DNA from: Gemmatimonadaceae bacterium
GTDB taxonomy: Bacteria; Gemmatimonadota; Gemmatimonadetes; Gemmatimonadales; Gemmatimonadaceae
Length of the DNA: 64,000 nucleotides
Reading direction: 5' to 3'
Assembly (NCBI GenBank): GCA_025934775.1
Contig: JAICWO010000003.1
Span: 275,071-339,070, forward strand
The notes beneath the pieces were generated by a model, which worked only from the letters and a program-made list of their open reading frames with translations, was not told where the DNA came from and searched no databases. A program made the position numbers and the translations under genes. This document shows positions 7,802 to 15,352 of this stretch, one piece after another. The first letter of the stretch is position 1. Every line of letters starts with the position of its first letter.

Positions 7802-7895
7802 GAGACTGGAGGTGAGAGGCTGGAGGTTGGAGGCCGGTGATGGCGCCGAGCTCCAGCCTCCAATCTCGAACCTCTAATCTCCAACCTCCAGTCTC
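7802..7895. repeat. Imperfect palindromic element, GGAGG-type
   Basis: A purine-rich left arm and pyrimidine-rich right arm. GAGACTGGAGGT (7802-7813) is perfectly repeated in inverted form at 7884-7895, and inner GGCTGGAG-type units pair with CTCCAGCC near 7851. Within each arm GGAGGT/TTGGAG motifs also repeat directly. It fills the gap between the two GlsB-family genes, so it may shape their shared transcript. Confidence 0.6.
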
Positions 7896-7901
7896 AACCG
7901 T

Positions 7902-8171
7902 CTACAGTTCGGTCGTCGTTCTCGACCTGGTCGTCGCACGGTAGATCCAGAGCAGGATGAGCGCGCCGACGATCGCGAGGATGATGCTCCAGAGCGAGAA
8001 TCCGTTCAGGCCGGTTCCGGTGATCAAGTTGCCGAGGAAGCCGCCGAGAAACGCGCCGACGATTCCGATCAGAATCGTGACGATGATGCCGCCCGGGTCC
8101 TTCCCCGGCATGATGGCTTTGGCGATCGCGCCCGCGATCAGGCCAAGCACAATCCACGCGATGATACCCAT
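7902..8171 (-). CDS. GlsB/YeaQ/YmgE-family small membrane protein
   Basis: 89 residues. The start at 8171 is chosen because GGAGG lies seven bases upstream; the in-frame ATG at 8195 has no such site. The sequence 'IVLGLIAGAIAKAIMPGKD' then 'PGGIIVTILIGIVGAFLGG' is a textbook GlsB/transglycosylase-associated match, with a third helix 'LWSIILAIVGALILLWIYR' and a short basic tail. It is paralogous to the neighbour at 7530 and probably co-transcribed. Role is unknown for the family as a whole. Confidence 0.9.
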   Translation of the reverse strand: MGIIAWIVLGLIAGAIAKAIMPGKDPGGIIVTILIGIVGAFLGGFLGNLITGTGLNGFSLWSIILAIVGALILLWIYRATTRSRTTTEL

Positions 8172-8251
8172 GTCTTCGCCTCCGCAAAGGGTCACTACAT
8201 CGTGTGCCCCTCTCGCAACGGGTGTACCAGACGCGACTAAACCGACAGAGA

Positions 8252-8269
8252 TTGGAGGCGAGCCTCCAA
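8252..8269. repeat. Short perfect hairpin upstream of the ABC exporter
   Basis: TTGGAGGC and GCCTCCAA flank a 2-base spacer, 19 bases before the ABC transporter start. The unit is the same TTGGAGGC word that occurs in the palindrome at 7802-7895, so it may be a solo relic of that element. It contains a GGAGG but lies too far from the ATG to be its ribosome site. Confidence 0.35.
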
Positions 8270-8288
8270 CCTCCTTCTATTTTTCGTG

Positions 8289-10163
8289 ATGGCTTTCCAA
8301 GAAGAAGACGTCGTCGGCAAGGTATACGACGCGCGTCTGGTGCGGCGGCTGGTGGTGTACGTGCGGCCCTACGGCTGGCTCGTCGCGGCGGCGCTCTGCT
8401 GCCTGATGCTCGACGGGCTGATGCAGCTCGTTGGCCCGCTCATGACGCAGCGCGTCATCGACGTCGCGCTGCCGCATCACGACGTCGGACTCGTCTGGCG
8501 ATCGGCGATGCTGCTCGGCGGGTCGCTCGTGGTCGCGTTCGGCTCTCAGTATGGCGAGACGATTCTCACGAGCCTGCTTGGCCAGCGCGTGATGCGGGAT
8601 CTGCGGCGGGACATCTTCGCGCACGTGCAGCGGCTGCCGGTCGTGTTCTTCGATCGCAACCCGGTGGGTCGTCTCGTCACGCGCGTGACGTCGGACGTGG
8701 AGTCGCTCAACGAGCTGTTCGCGTCGGGTGTGGTGGCCGGCTTGGGCGACATCTTCACGCTGCTCGCGATCAGCATTCTGATGGTCGTCACCGATTGGCG
8801 ACTCGCGCTCGCGTCATTCGGCGTGATCCCGTTCGTGTACTGGGCGTCGCACGTCTTTCGCGCCAAGGTGCGCGACTCCTATCGCGACATCCGGGCGAAG
8901 CTCGCGCGCATCAACGCGTTCTTGCAGGAGCGCATCACCGGCATGCGCATCGTGCAGCTGTTCGGCCGCGAGCCCACCGAAGCGAAGGGCTTCGATGAGT
9001 TGAATCGGGGCCACCTGCAGGCGAACCTCGATTCGATCATGTACTACGCGCTGTACTTCCCCACGATCGAGGTGCTGACGTCGATCGCGCTCGCGAGCCT
9101 CATCGTGGCGGGAGCGCATCGCGTCGAGATTGGATCGCTCACGGTGGGAACGGTCGCGGCCTTCTTGCAGCTCGTGCGTCGCTTCTTCCAGCCGCTGCAG
9201 GATCTCTCGGACAAGTTCAACACGCTGCAGCAGGCGATGGCGGCGAGCGAGCGGGTGTTTCGGTTGCTGGATACGCCCGTAGCGGAGAATGGAGAGAGGA
9301 GAGTGGAGAGCGGAAACGGCGTCTCCACCCTCCACTCTCCTCTCTCCACTCTCCCATCTCGTGGCGTTACGGTCGAATTTCGCGACGTCTGGTTTGCATA
9401 CGACCTCGGCCATATCGCACGTGGCGGCGGCCCGGCTGCGTCACCGGAGTGGGTATTGAAGGGCGTGAGCTTTAAAGTCGAGCCGGGCCGGACGTTGGCG
9501 CTGGTGGGGCACACCGGGGCGGGGAAGACGACGATCATCAATTTGCTGCTGCGCTTCTATGATCCGCAGCGCGGGACGATACTCGTTGATGGCGTGGACA
9601 TTCGCGACATGCCGGTCTCGGCGCTGCGTGCGCTGATCGGCTACGTGCAACAAGACATCTTCCTCTTTGCCGGCGACGTGTTGACGAACATTCGGCTGTC
9701 CAGCCCGATCGGCGAAGACGACGTCGCGGTCGCCGCGACGCGCGTCGGCGCGGACCGGATCATCCGCCGGCTGCCGCACGGCTACGCGCAGGAGCTGGGC
9801 GAGCGCGGCGCGTCGATCAGTGTGGGCGAGCGCCAGCTCCTGTCGTTCGCGCGGGCGATCGCCGCCGACCCGGCGCTGCTCGTGCTCGACGAAGCGACGA
9901 GCGCGGTGGACAGCGAGATCGAGGCGGAGATTCAGCGCGCGCTCGAGGTGTTGATGCGCGATCGCACGACGATCGCGATCGCGCATCGGTTGAGCACGAT
10001 CGTCGACGCGGACGAGATTCTCGTGCTGCATCGCGGGCAGGTGCGCGAGCGGGGCACGCATCGCGAGTTGATGGCAAAGCGCGGTTTGTACGAACGCTTG
10101 TACAGGCTGCAGGCCGGTGCGGTGCGCGAGGCGCTTCGCCCCGCGTTGGAGGCGGGCGCGTGA
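8289..10163 (+). CDS. ABC exporter, fused transmembrane and ATPase domains
   Basis: 624 residues from ATG 8289 (a GTG lies one codon before it). Residues about 15-310 form six transmembrane helices of the type I exporter fold (MsbA/LmrA/YheH-like). The ATPase domain has Walker A 'GHTGAGKTT', Q-loop 'YVQQDIFLFAG', signature 'ISVGERQLLSFARA', Walker B 'LLVLDEATSAVD' and switch 'AIAHRLS'. The signature reads S-V-G-E-R-Q rather than S-G-G-Q-R-Q, seen in YheH-like heterodimeric exporters. Between the two domains, residues about 333-356 (E-N-G-E-R-R-V-E...S-P-L-S-T-L-P) are encoded by a 71-base palindrome, absent from usual family members. Substrate unknown; drugs or lipids are typical. Confidence 0.9.
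   Translation: MAFQEEDVVGKVYDARLVRRLVVYVRPYGWLVAAALCCLMLDGLMQLVGPLMTQRVIDVALPHHDVGLVWRSAMLLGGSLVVAFGSQYGETILTSLLGQRVMRDLRRDIFAHVQRLPVVFFDRNPVGRLVTRVTSDVESLNELFASGVVAGLGDIFTLLAISILMVVTDWRLALASFGVIPFVYWASHVFRAKVRDSYRDIRAKLARINAFLQERITGMRIVQLFGREPTEAKGFDELNRGHLQANLDSIMYYALYFPTIEVLTSIALASLIVAGAHRVEIGSLTVGTVAAFLQLVRRFFQPLQDLSDKFNTLQQAMAASERVFRLLDTPVAENGERRVESGNGVSTLHSPLSTLPSRGVTVEFRDVWFAYDLGHIARGGGPAASPEWVLKGVSFKVEPGRTLALVGHTGAGKTTIINLLLRFYDPQRGTILVDGVDIRDMPVSALRALIGYVQQDIFLFAGDVLTNIRLSSPIGEDDVAVAATRVGADRIIRRLPHGYAQELGERGASISVGERQLLSFARAIAADPALLVLDEATSAVDSEIEAEIQRALEVLMRDRTTIAIAHRLSTIVDADEILVLHRGQVRERGTHRELMAKRGLYERLYRLQAGAVREALRPALEAGA
9284..9354. repeat. Long palindrome inside the ABC exporter reading frame
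   Basis: Arms of 34 bases (9284-9317 and 9321-9354) with a 3-base loop match at 30 of 34 positions. The left arm is almost pure purine (GGAGAGTGGAGAG words). All four mismatches are transitions that would be G-U pairs in minus-strand RNA. The segment is read in frame without a stop and encodes part of the linker between the transmembrane and ATPase domains. Confidence 0.8.
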
Positions 10164-10289
10164 CGCTTGCCAGCGGCCCAGTTGCGGGGGTAGTTTCTGC
10201 CGGAGTAGCTCCGATCCCCGACGCCGGCGCCGCGAGCGTGGCCTGCGCCGCATTTCCCACGTCCGGACCGAGGCGCTGAGCGCACCGAC

Positions 10290-11561
10290 ATGCCGGTCAT
10301 CAAGGTCAACGATCAGCAGTATTCACTGCGGCCCGGCCAGAATCGGCTGGGCGGCGGTGCCGACGCCGACGTGACCGTCGCCGACGACGCGGCGCTGGGT
10401 GTGCAGGCGATCGTCGACGTGGCGGGCGATGCGCAGGCGGTGATTCGCCGTGCGCGCGACGGGGCGGCGGTCCGCGTGAACGGCGTGCTGCTCGTGGATC
10501 CGACGCCGTTGATGCACGGCGACAAGGTCGAGATTGGCGGACGCGAGCTGCTCTATGCCGACGACAGCAAGGCCGGCGCGACACAGTACGTGTCGTCCGA
10601 CGACATCGCCGCGCTCGCGCAGAAGCGCTCCGGGCCCGCGCGCGCCACCGCGGCGACCGGCGGCCGGCTCGTCTCGCTCGTCGACGGCAAGGAGTACACG
10701 ATTCCGGCGGGCGGGATCAGCATCGGGCGCGATGCGGGATCGGGCGTCGTCGTCGCGCAGAACGAAGTGTCGCGCAAGCACGCCGAGGTCGCGCCGGTGG
10801 AGCACGGATATGAGATCCGTGATTTCAGTGCGAACGGCGTGTTCGTGAATGGCGCGCGCGTGGACAAGGCACAGATTCTCTCGCGCGCCGACGTGATCCG
10901 AATCGGCGGCGAGGAGTTCCGGTTCTACGCCGACGTGCCGCAAAGCGCGAAGGCCGCCGCGCCGGCGGTGCCGCCGCCCGTGGTCGCCTCGCCGGTGGTG
11001 GACGCCCCCGCGCCGGTGGCCACCGCCGCGCCGGATTCGCGTCCCGTGCTCGCGGTTCTCGAGATCACGAACGAGGGCCCGACCAAGGGCCAGACGTACG
11101 AGATCGCCGTACCGCTCGCGCACGTGGGGCGCGGCGCGCACAACGACGTCGTGATTCGCGACGACAGCGTCTCCGATACGCACGCCAAGCTGCAGCGGCG
11201 CGACGACGGCTGGTATCTCGTCGACGTGGGCTCGACGAACGGCACGTACGTCGCGGGCCAGCGTCTGACGGCGGAGCGGCGGCTCGAGGGTGCGCCCGAC
11301 GTGCGCTTTGGCGGAGTGAAGGCGATCTTTCGCGCACGCGATGCGCACGCGGACGCCGGCTCCGGCACGCGCGCGATCGCGAGCGTCGATCGCTCCAAGC
11401 TGCGCGAGACCGTCGCCGTCAGATCGGCATCCCCCGCGCAGGCCAAAGCGGCGGCGGCGAGCACCGCTCCGCCGGCTCGCAGCGGGCTCCCCGCGTGGCT
11501 GTGGATCGTCGTGGCGCTCGCCGTGATCGGCGCCGCCGCATTCTTCTTGATGAATCGCTAA
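10290..11561 (+). CDS. Triple-FHA protein with C-terminal membrane anchor
   Basis: 423 residues. Three FHA-like phosphothreonine-binding modules are visible. The first (about 1-95) is degenerate, with 'NRLGGGADADVTVADD'. The second is good, with 'ISIGRDAGSGVVV', 'VSRKHAEV' and 'NGVFVNG'. The third is best, with 'AHVGRGAHNDVVI', 'VSDTHAKLQ' and 'GSTNGTYVAG'. An Ala/Pro linker leads to one C-terminal helix, 'LPAWLWIVVALAVIGAAAFF', then M-N-R, so it is a tail-anchored protein with its FHA domains in the cytoplasm. The stop overlaps the start of the PP2C phosphatase by one base (TAATG), so the pair most likely forms a Ser/Thr-phosphorylation read-out unit. No kinase gene is next to it. Confidence 0.9.
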   Translation: MPVIKVNDQQYSLRPGQNRLGGGADADVTVADDAALGVQAIVDVAGDAQAVIRRARDGAAVRVNGVLLVDPTPLMHGDKVEIGGRELLYADDSKAGATQYVSSDDIAALAQKRSGPARATAATGGRLVSLVDGKEYTIPAGGISIGRDAGSGVVVAQNEVSRKHAEVAPVEHGYEIRDFSANGVFVNGARVDKAQILSRADVIRIGGEEFRFYADVPQSAKAAAPAVPPPVVASPVVDAPAPVATAAPDSRPVLAVLEITNEGPTKGQTYEIAVPLAHVGRGAHNDVVIRDDSVSDTHAKLQRRDDGWYLVDVGSTNGTYVAGQRLTAERRLEGAPDVRFGGVKAIFRARDAHADAGSGTRAIASVDRSKLRETVAVRSASPAQAKAAAASTAPPARSGLPAWLWIVVALAVIGAAAFFLMNR

Positions 11562-12349
11562 TGGTGCGCCTGCTTCACGCGGCCCGGACTGATGTCGGCA
11601 TGATCCGGTCGGGCAACGAAGACAACTTCGCCGTGAACGCGACCGGCGATCGCGGCCTGTTCATCGTGGCCGACGGCATGGGGGGTCATGCAGCCGGCGA
11701 GGTGGCGAGCGAGATGGCGGTGCAGATCGTCGAGCTCGAGCTCGCGAAGCTCCGCGACCTCGACGATCCGTCGGCGGCGCAGAAGGTGACCGACGCGCTG
11801 CGCAAAGCGAACCGCAACATCCACGACCGCACGATCACCGAAGTCGACAAGCAGGGGATGGGGACGACCGCGTCGGTGCTGATCGTCTCCAAGCTGCGGT
11901 ATCTGATCGGACAGGTGGGCGACTCGCGCGTGTATCTCCTGCGCGACGGCGCGCTGCACCAGCTCACGAAGGATCACTCGTACGTTCAGGAACAGGTGGA
12001 CGCCGGCTTCCTCACGCCGGAGCAGGCGCGCTATCACCCGTACAGCAACGTGATCACGCGCTGCGTGGGGGCGAGCCCCGACGTGGAGCCCGACGTGTAT
12101 CAGGGCGAGGTGCACGTGGGCGACGTGTTTCTCGTCGCGAGCGACGGCTTGACGGGCATGGTCGACGACCGCCGCCTTCAGATGCTGCTCATGTCGCGCG
12201 CCGAGCCGGAGCGGAAGGTGCACGCGCTGATCTCGGAGGCGAACGGCCGCGGCGGATTGGACAACATCACCGCGATCGTCGTGCAGATCGTGCCGGATGA
12301 GGATCCGGCGTCGAACGCGCGAACGCAGGAGATGCCGGTCCAGCGCTGA
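11561..12349 (+). CDS. PP2C-family Ser/Thr protein phosphatase
   Basis: 262 residues, starting at the ATG that overlaps the FHA gene's TAA. PP2C motifs: 'ARTDVGMIRSGNEDNF' (metal Asp/Glu), 'LFIVADGMGGHAAGE' (D-G-M-G-G-H), 'GMGTTASVLIV', 'GQVGDSRVYLLRDG', 'FLVASDGLTGMVDD' and 'GGLDNITAIVVQ'. Size is that of the minimal bacterial PrpC/Stp type, with no sensor domain. Metal-dependent removal of phosphate from Ser/Thr is expected, probably acting on ligands of, or opposing a kinase paired with, the FHA protein. Confidence 0.95.
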   Translation: MVRLLHAARTDVGMIRSGNEDNFAVNATGDRGLFIVADGMGGHAAGEVASEMAVQIVELELAKLRDLDDPSAAQKVTDALRKANRNIHDRTITEVDKQGMGTTASVLIVSKLRYLIGQVGDSRVYLLRDGALHQLTKDHSYVQEQVDAGFLTPEQARYHPYSNVITRCVGASPDVEPDVYQGEVHVGDVFLVASDGLTGMVDDRRLQMLLMSRAEPERKVHALISEANGRGGLDNITAIVVQIVPDEDPASNARTQEMPVQR

Positions 12350-12371
12350 GCTGCGGGAGCGGCGGCATTTT

Positions 12372-12481
12372 ACCACGGAGGACGCGGGGAGCGCGGAGGT
12401 GGTGACGATGCGACACCTCCTGAATCGCGCCCCGTGTCGTTCGCTTTGCGGACCCGCCGCATCCTCCGCGTCCTCCGCGGT
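12372..12481. repeat. Palindromic element, ACGGAGGACGCGG-type
   Basis: A 25-base left arm (12372-12396) and right arm (12457-12481) are inverted copies matching at 20 positions, and all five differences are transitions. Both contain the word CGGAGGACGCGG. They enclose a 60-base middle part that includes a weaker inverted pair (GGAGGTGGT... with ACACCTCC near 12413). It fills most of the gap between the PP2C and peptidase genes; no ORF fits there. Confidence 0.6.
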
Positions 12482-12595
12482 TAGGCCGTTTCCAGCGCCG
12501 GTCTTCCGGGACGCGTATCCAGGATACAATCTCTGGCGACTGTTTTCTCCCGTCAGACCGTCGTCCCGTTCCGCCCCGCCCCTAGAGGAGCGCTC

Positions 12596-15280
12596 ATGCC
12601 GTTCTCATTCCGAAACGCCGCGGCCGCCGGTGTCAGCCTCGTGCTGGCCACCATCGCCGCGACGCCGCTCGCCGCGCACGCACAGCAAGAGCCGCAGCGC
12701 GTGAACCACGCGAACTGGGAGCTCGCCAACAAGTTCGCCCCCACCGCGCTGCGTCCCATCATCTACACGAGCGCGGTGAATCCGCGATGGCTCGGCCAGA
12801 GCGACTCGCTGTGCTACGACTGGAAGGATCGCACCGGGTCGACGTTCTATCTCGTCGTGCCGACGACGAAGACCAAGCACCCGCTGTTCGATCAGAGCAA
12901 GCTCGCGGCGCAGCTCTCGGATCTGAGCCACCACGCGTACGACCCGACGGCGCTTCCATTCACGTCGATCACGTTCTCGAAAGATCACAAGTCCTTCACG
13001 TTCACGGCCGACAGCTCGCGCTGGGAGTGGACGTTCGCGACGGAGGCCCTGTCGCGACTCGGTCCGGCGACACCAGCGGGTGGACGCGGCGGGCGCGGGG
13101 CGGGGGCAAACGGCGGCGCACCGGCGACGCCGCCCGACACGGCGAACGTGTGCGGCGGAACGGGCGGTGGACGCGGCGCGGCGGGCGGCGGCGGCGGGCA
13201 GTTCGGCGGTGGACGCGGCGGCGACTTCCGCAATTATTCGCCGGACAGCAGCATGTTCGCGTTCGCGCGCGACAACAACCTGTTCCTCGTGCACGTCGCG
13301 GCGAAGGACACGGTGCAGCTCTCGCACGACGGGGTGAAGGACGACGGCTTCGGCGCGCGCGACACGACGCTCGAGCGCCAGCAGCAGGAGCTGCAACGCC
13401 AACAACAGCAGCAGGACGACACGACCGGCACGCAGAACGCGCGCGTGAACCGCGATCCGCGCGTTCGCGCGAACGTGGTCTGGGCGCCGGACTCGAAGGG
13501 CTTCGCCGTGATCCGCAACGACTCACGCGGCGTCGGCAAGCTGTACCTCGTCAACAATCTCCATCAGCCGCGGCCCGAGCTCATGGAGTACACGTACGCC
13601 ATGCCGGGCGAAGATTCGGTCACGAAGGAAGACCTGTACGTCTGGCACGCGGGCGAGACGAAGCTCACGCCGGTGTCGATCAAGAAGTGGAAAGACCAGC
13701 GCCTGTTCGATCTGCACTGGAACGGCAAAGGGTCCGATCATCTGCGGCTCGTGCGGCGCGATCGGACGCAGCGGCATTTCGAGTTGATCGACATCGCGCT
13801 GCCGGCACAGACGACGACGCAGCTCTTGCAGGAGGACATCGACAACAACTCCAGCGAGCGGCAGAACGTGCGCTACGTGAAAGCGGGCGGCGATTTCATC
13901 TGGTGGTCCGAGCGCTCGGGCTGGGGACACTACTATCTCTACGACAACGCCGGCCATCTCAAGCACGCGCTGACGAGCGGGGCGTGGCGCGCCGAACGAA
14001 TCGTCGAGCTGGATTCAGTGAAGGGCGTGATGTACTTCGACGCGGTCGGCCGTGAGCCGGGCGAGAACCCGTACTACACGCACCTCTACCGCGTCAATCT
14101 CGATGGCACCGGGCTCGCGCTGCTCGATGCGGGCGACGCGACGCACGACGCGAAACTCTCGCCGAACAAGCGGTGGATCGTCGACAACTCCTCGCGGATC
14201 GACCTCGTGCCGAGGGCGGTGCTCCGCGACGCGGCCGGCAAGCAGGTGATGGACCTCGAGACGATGGATGTCTCGCGCCTGCGAGAGCTCGGCTGGCGGC
14301 CGCCGGAGACGTTCCAGACGAAAGCCGCCGACGGCGTGACGGACATCTACGGCAACATGTGGAAGCCGTTCGACTTCGACTCGACGAAGAAATACCCGAT
14401 CATCGCGAACGTGTATCCGGGACCGCAGACGGAATCCGTGAACTTCACGTTCTCGCCGAACGCGGTGCCGCAGCAGCTCGCGCAGCTCGGGTTCATCGTG
14501 ATTCAGATCGGCAACCGCGGCGGCAGCCCGCAGCGCTCGCAGGCGTATCAGGGCTGGGGCTACTTGAACCTCCGCGACTACGCGCTCGCGGACAAGAAGG
14601 CGGGCATCGAGCAGCTCGCCGCGCGGCACAAGTGGATCGACATCGACCGGGTGGGGATCTACGGCCACTCGGGCGGCGGCTTCCTGACCGCGGCCGCGAT
14701 GCTCCTGCCGCCCTACAACGAGTTCTTCAAGGTCGGCGTGAGTGAATCAGGAAATCATGATAACAATATTTATAACCAGAACTGGAGCGAGCAGTATCAC
14801 GGGCTGCACATCGTCGCCAAAACCGGGGCGGGGCGCGGCACGGGTGTGCGGCAGGCCGGCGCGCCGGCGGAGTCGGAGGACGGAAACGGGAACGGGAACG
14901 GCGGCAATGGACGCGCCGCGCGCGGCGGGGCGAACAGCGCCGCGGCCGTGGCCAGCCGGATGGTGGACGGCTCGATTCCCGACGCGGACACGCTCGACAC
15001 GTTCCAGATACACGTGCCGACGACGGTGGACCTGGCGAAGAATCTGAAGGGCAATCTGCTGCTCGAGACGGGCGACATGGACAACAACGTCCACCCGGCG
15101 AACACGATTCGCCTGGTGAACGCGCTCATCAAGGCGAACAAGCGGTTCGACTTCATGATGCTCCCCGGCAAGCCGCACGGGTACGGCGACGACGTGCCGT
15201 ATACGAACCATCTCATGTTCGAGTACTTCGCGGAGCATCTGCTCGGGGATTACTACCGGCAGGACGCGATCATCAAGTAG
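12596..15280 (+). CDS. Secreted S9 (DPP-IV-like) prolyl oligopeptidase family peptidase
   Basis: 894 residues with a signal peptide ending near A-H-A-Q. The N-terminal two thirds form the beta-propeller; the C-terminal part is the alpha/beta hydrolase. Catalytic residues: S692 in 'IYGHSGGGFLTAA', D829 in 'GDMDNNVHP' and H861 in 'PGKPHGYGDD'. The propeller carries a Gly/Arg-rich insert (about residues 160-210, G-G-R-G-G repeats) and a Gln-rich stretch near residue 265, and the hydrolase domain has a Gly/Asn-rich loop near 760-775. These low-complexity insertions are unusual. It probably removes N-terminal dipeptides from proline-containing peptides in the periplasm. A TACAAT hexamer at 12525-12530 is a possible -10 box. 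Confidence 0.9.
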   Translation: MPFSFRNAAAAGVSLVLATIAATPLAAHAQQEPQRVNHANWELANKFAPTALRPIIYTSAVNPRWLGQSDSLCYDWKDRTGSTFYLVVPTTKTKHPLFDQSKLAAQLSDLSHHAYDPTALPFTSITFSKDHKSFTFTADSSRWEWTFATEALSRLGPATPAGGRGGRGAGANGGAPATPPDTANVCGGTGGGRGAAGGGGGQFGGGRGGDFRNYSPDSSMFAFARDNNLFLVHVAAKDTVQLSHDGVKDDGFGARDTTLERQQQELQRQQQQQDDTTGTQNARVNRDPRVRANVVWAPDSKGFAVIRNDSRGVGKLYLVNNLHQPRPELMEYTYAMPGEDSVTKEDLYVWHAGETKLTPVSIKKWKDQRLFDLHWNGKGSDHLRLVRRDRTQRHFELIDIALPAQTTTQLLQEDIDNNSSERQNVRYVKAGGDFIWWSERSGWGHYYLYDNAGHLKHALTSGAWRAERIVELDSVKGVMYFDAVGREPGENPYYTHLYRVNLDGTGLALLDAGDATHDAKLSPNKRWIVDNSSRIDLVPRAVLRDAAGKQVMDLETMDVSRLRELGWRPPETFQTKAADGVTDIYGNMWKPFDFDSTKKYPIIANVYPGPQTESVNFTFSPNAVPQQLAQLGFIVIQIGNRGGSPQRSQAYQGWGYLNLRDYALADKKAGIEQLAARHKWIDIDRVGIYGHSGGGFLTAAAMLLPPYNEFFKVGVSESGNHDNNIYNQNWSEQYHGLHIVAKTGAGRGTGVRQAGAPAESEDGNGNGNGGNGRAARGGANSAAAVASRMVDGSIPDADTLDTFQIHVPTTVDLAKNLKGNLLLETGDMDNNVHPANTIRLVNALIKANKRFDFMMLPGKPHGYGDDVPYTNHLMFEYFAEHLLGDYYRQDAIIK

Positions 15281-15299
15281 GGGCTCGGGACGTAAGGTC

Positions 15300-15332
15300 G
15301 ACGAACGCCCGCGCTTCGCGCGGGCGTTCGTC
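15300..15332. terminator. Hairpin between convergent genes
   Basis: A perfect 15-bp stem (15300-15314 with 15318-15332) and TTC loop. It lies between the stops of the S9 peptidase (plus) and HD protein (minus). There is no clear T run on either side, so strength is uncertain. Confidence 0.65.
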
Positions 15333-15352
15333 TATCCGACCACCACCACGCA

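Noticed and set aside
10164..10289. Possible small gene between the ABC exporter and the FHA gene
   Set aside because: Only short frames without ribosome site or motif; I see nothing in these 126 bases.
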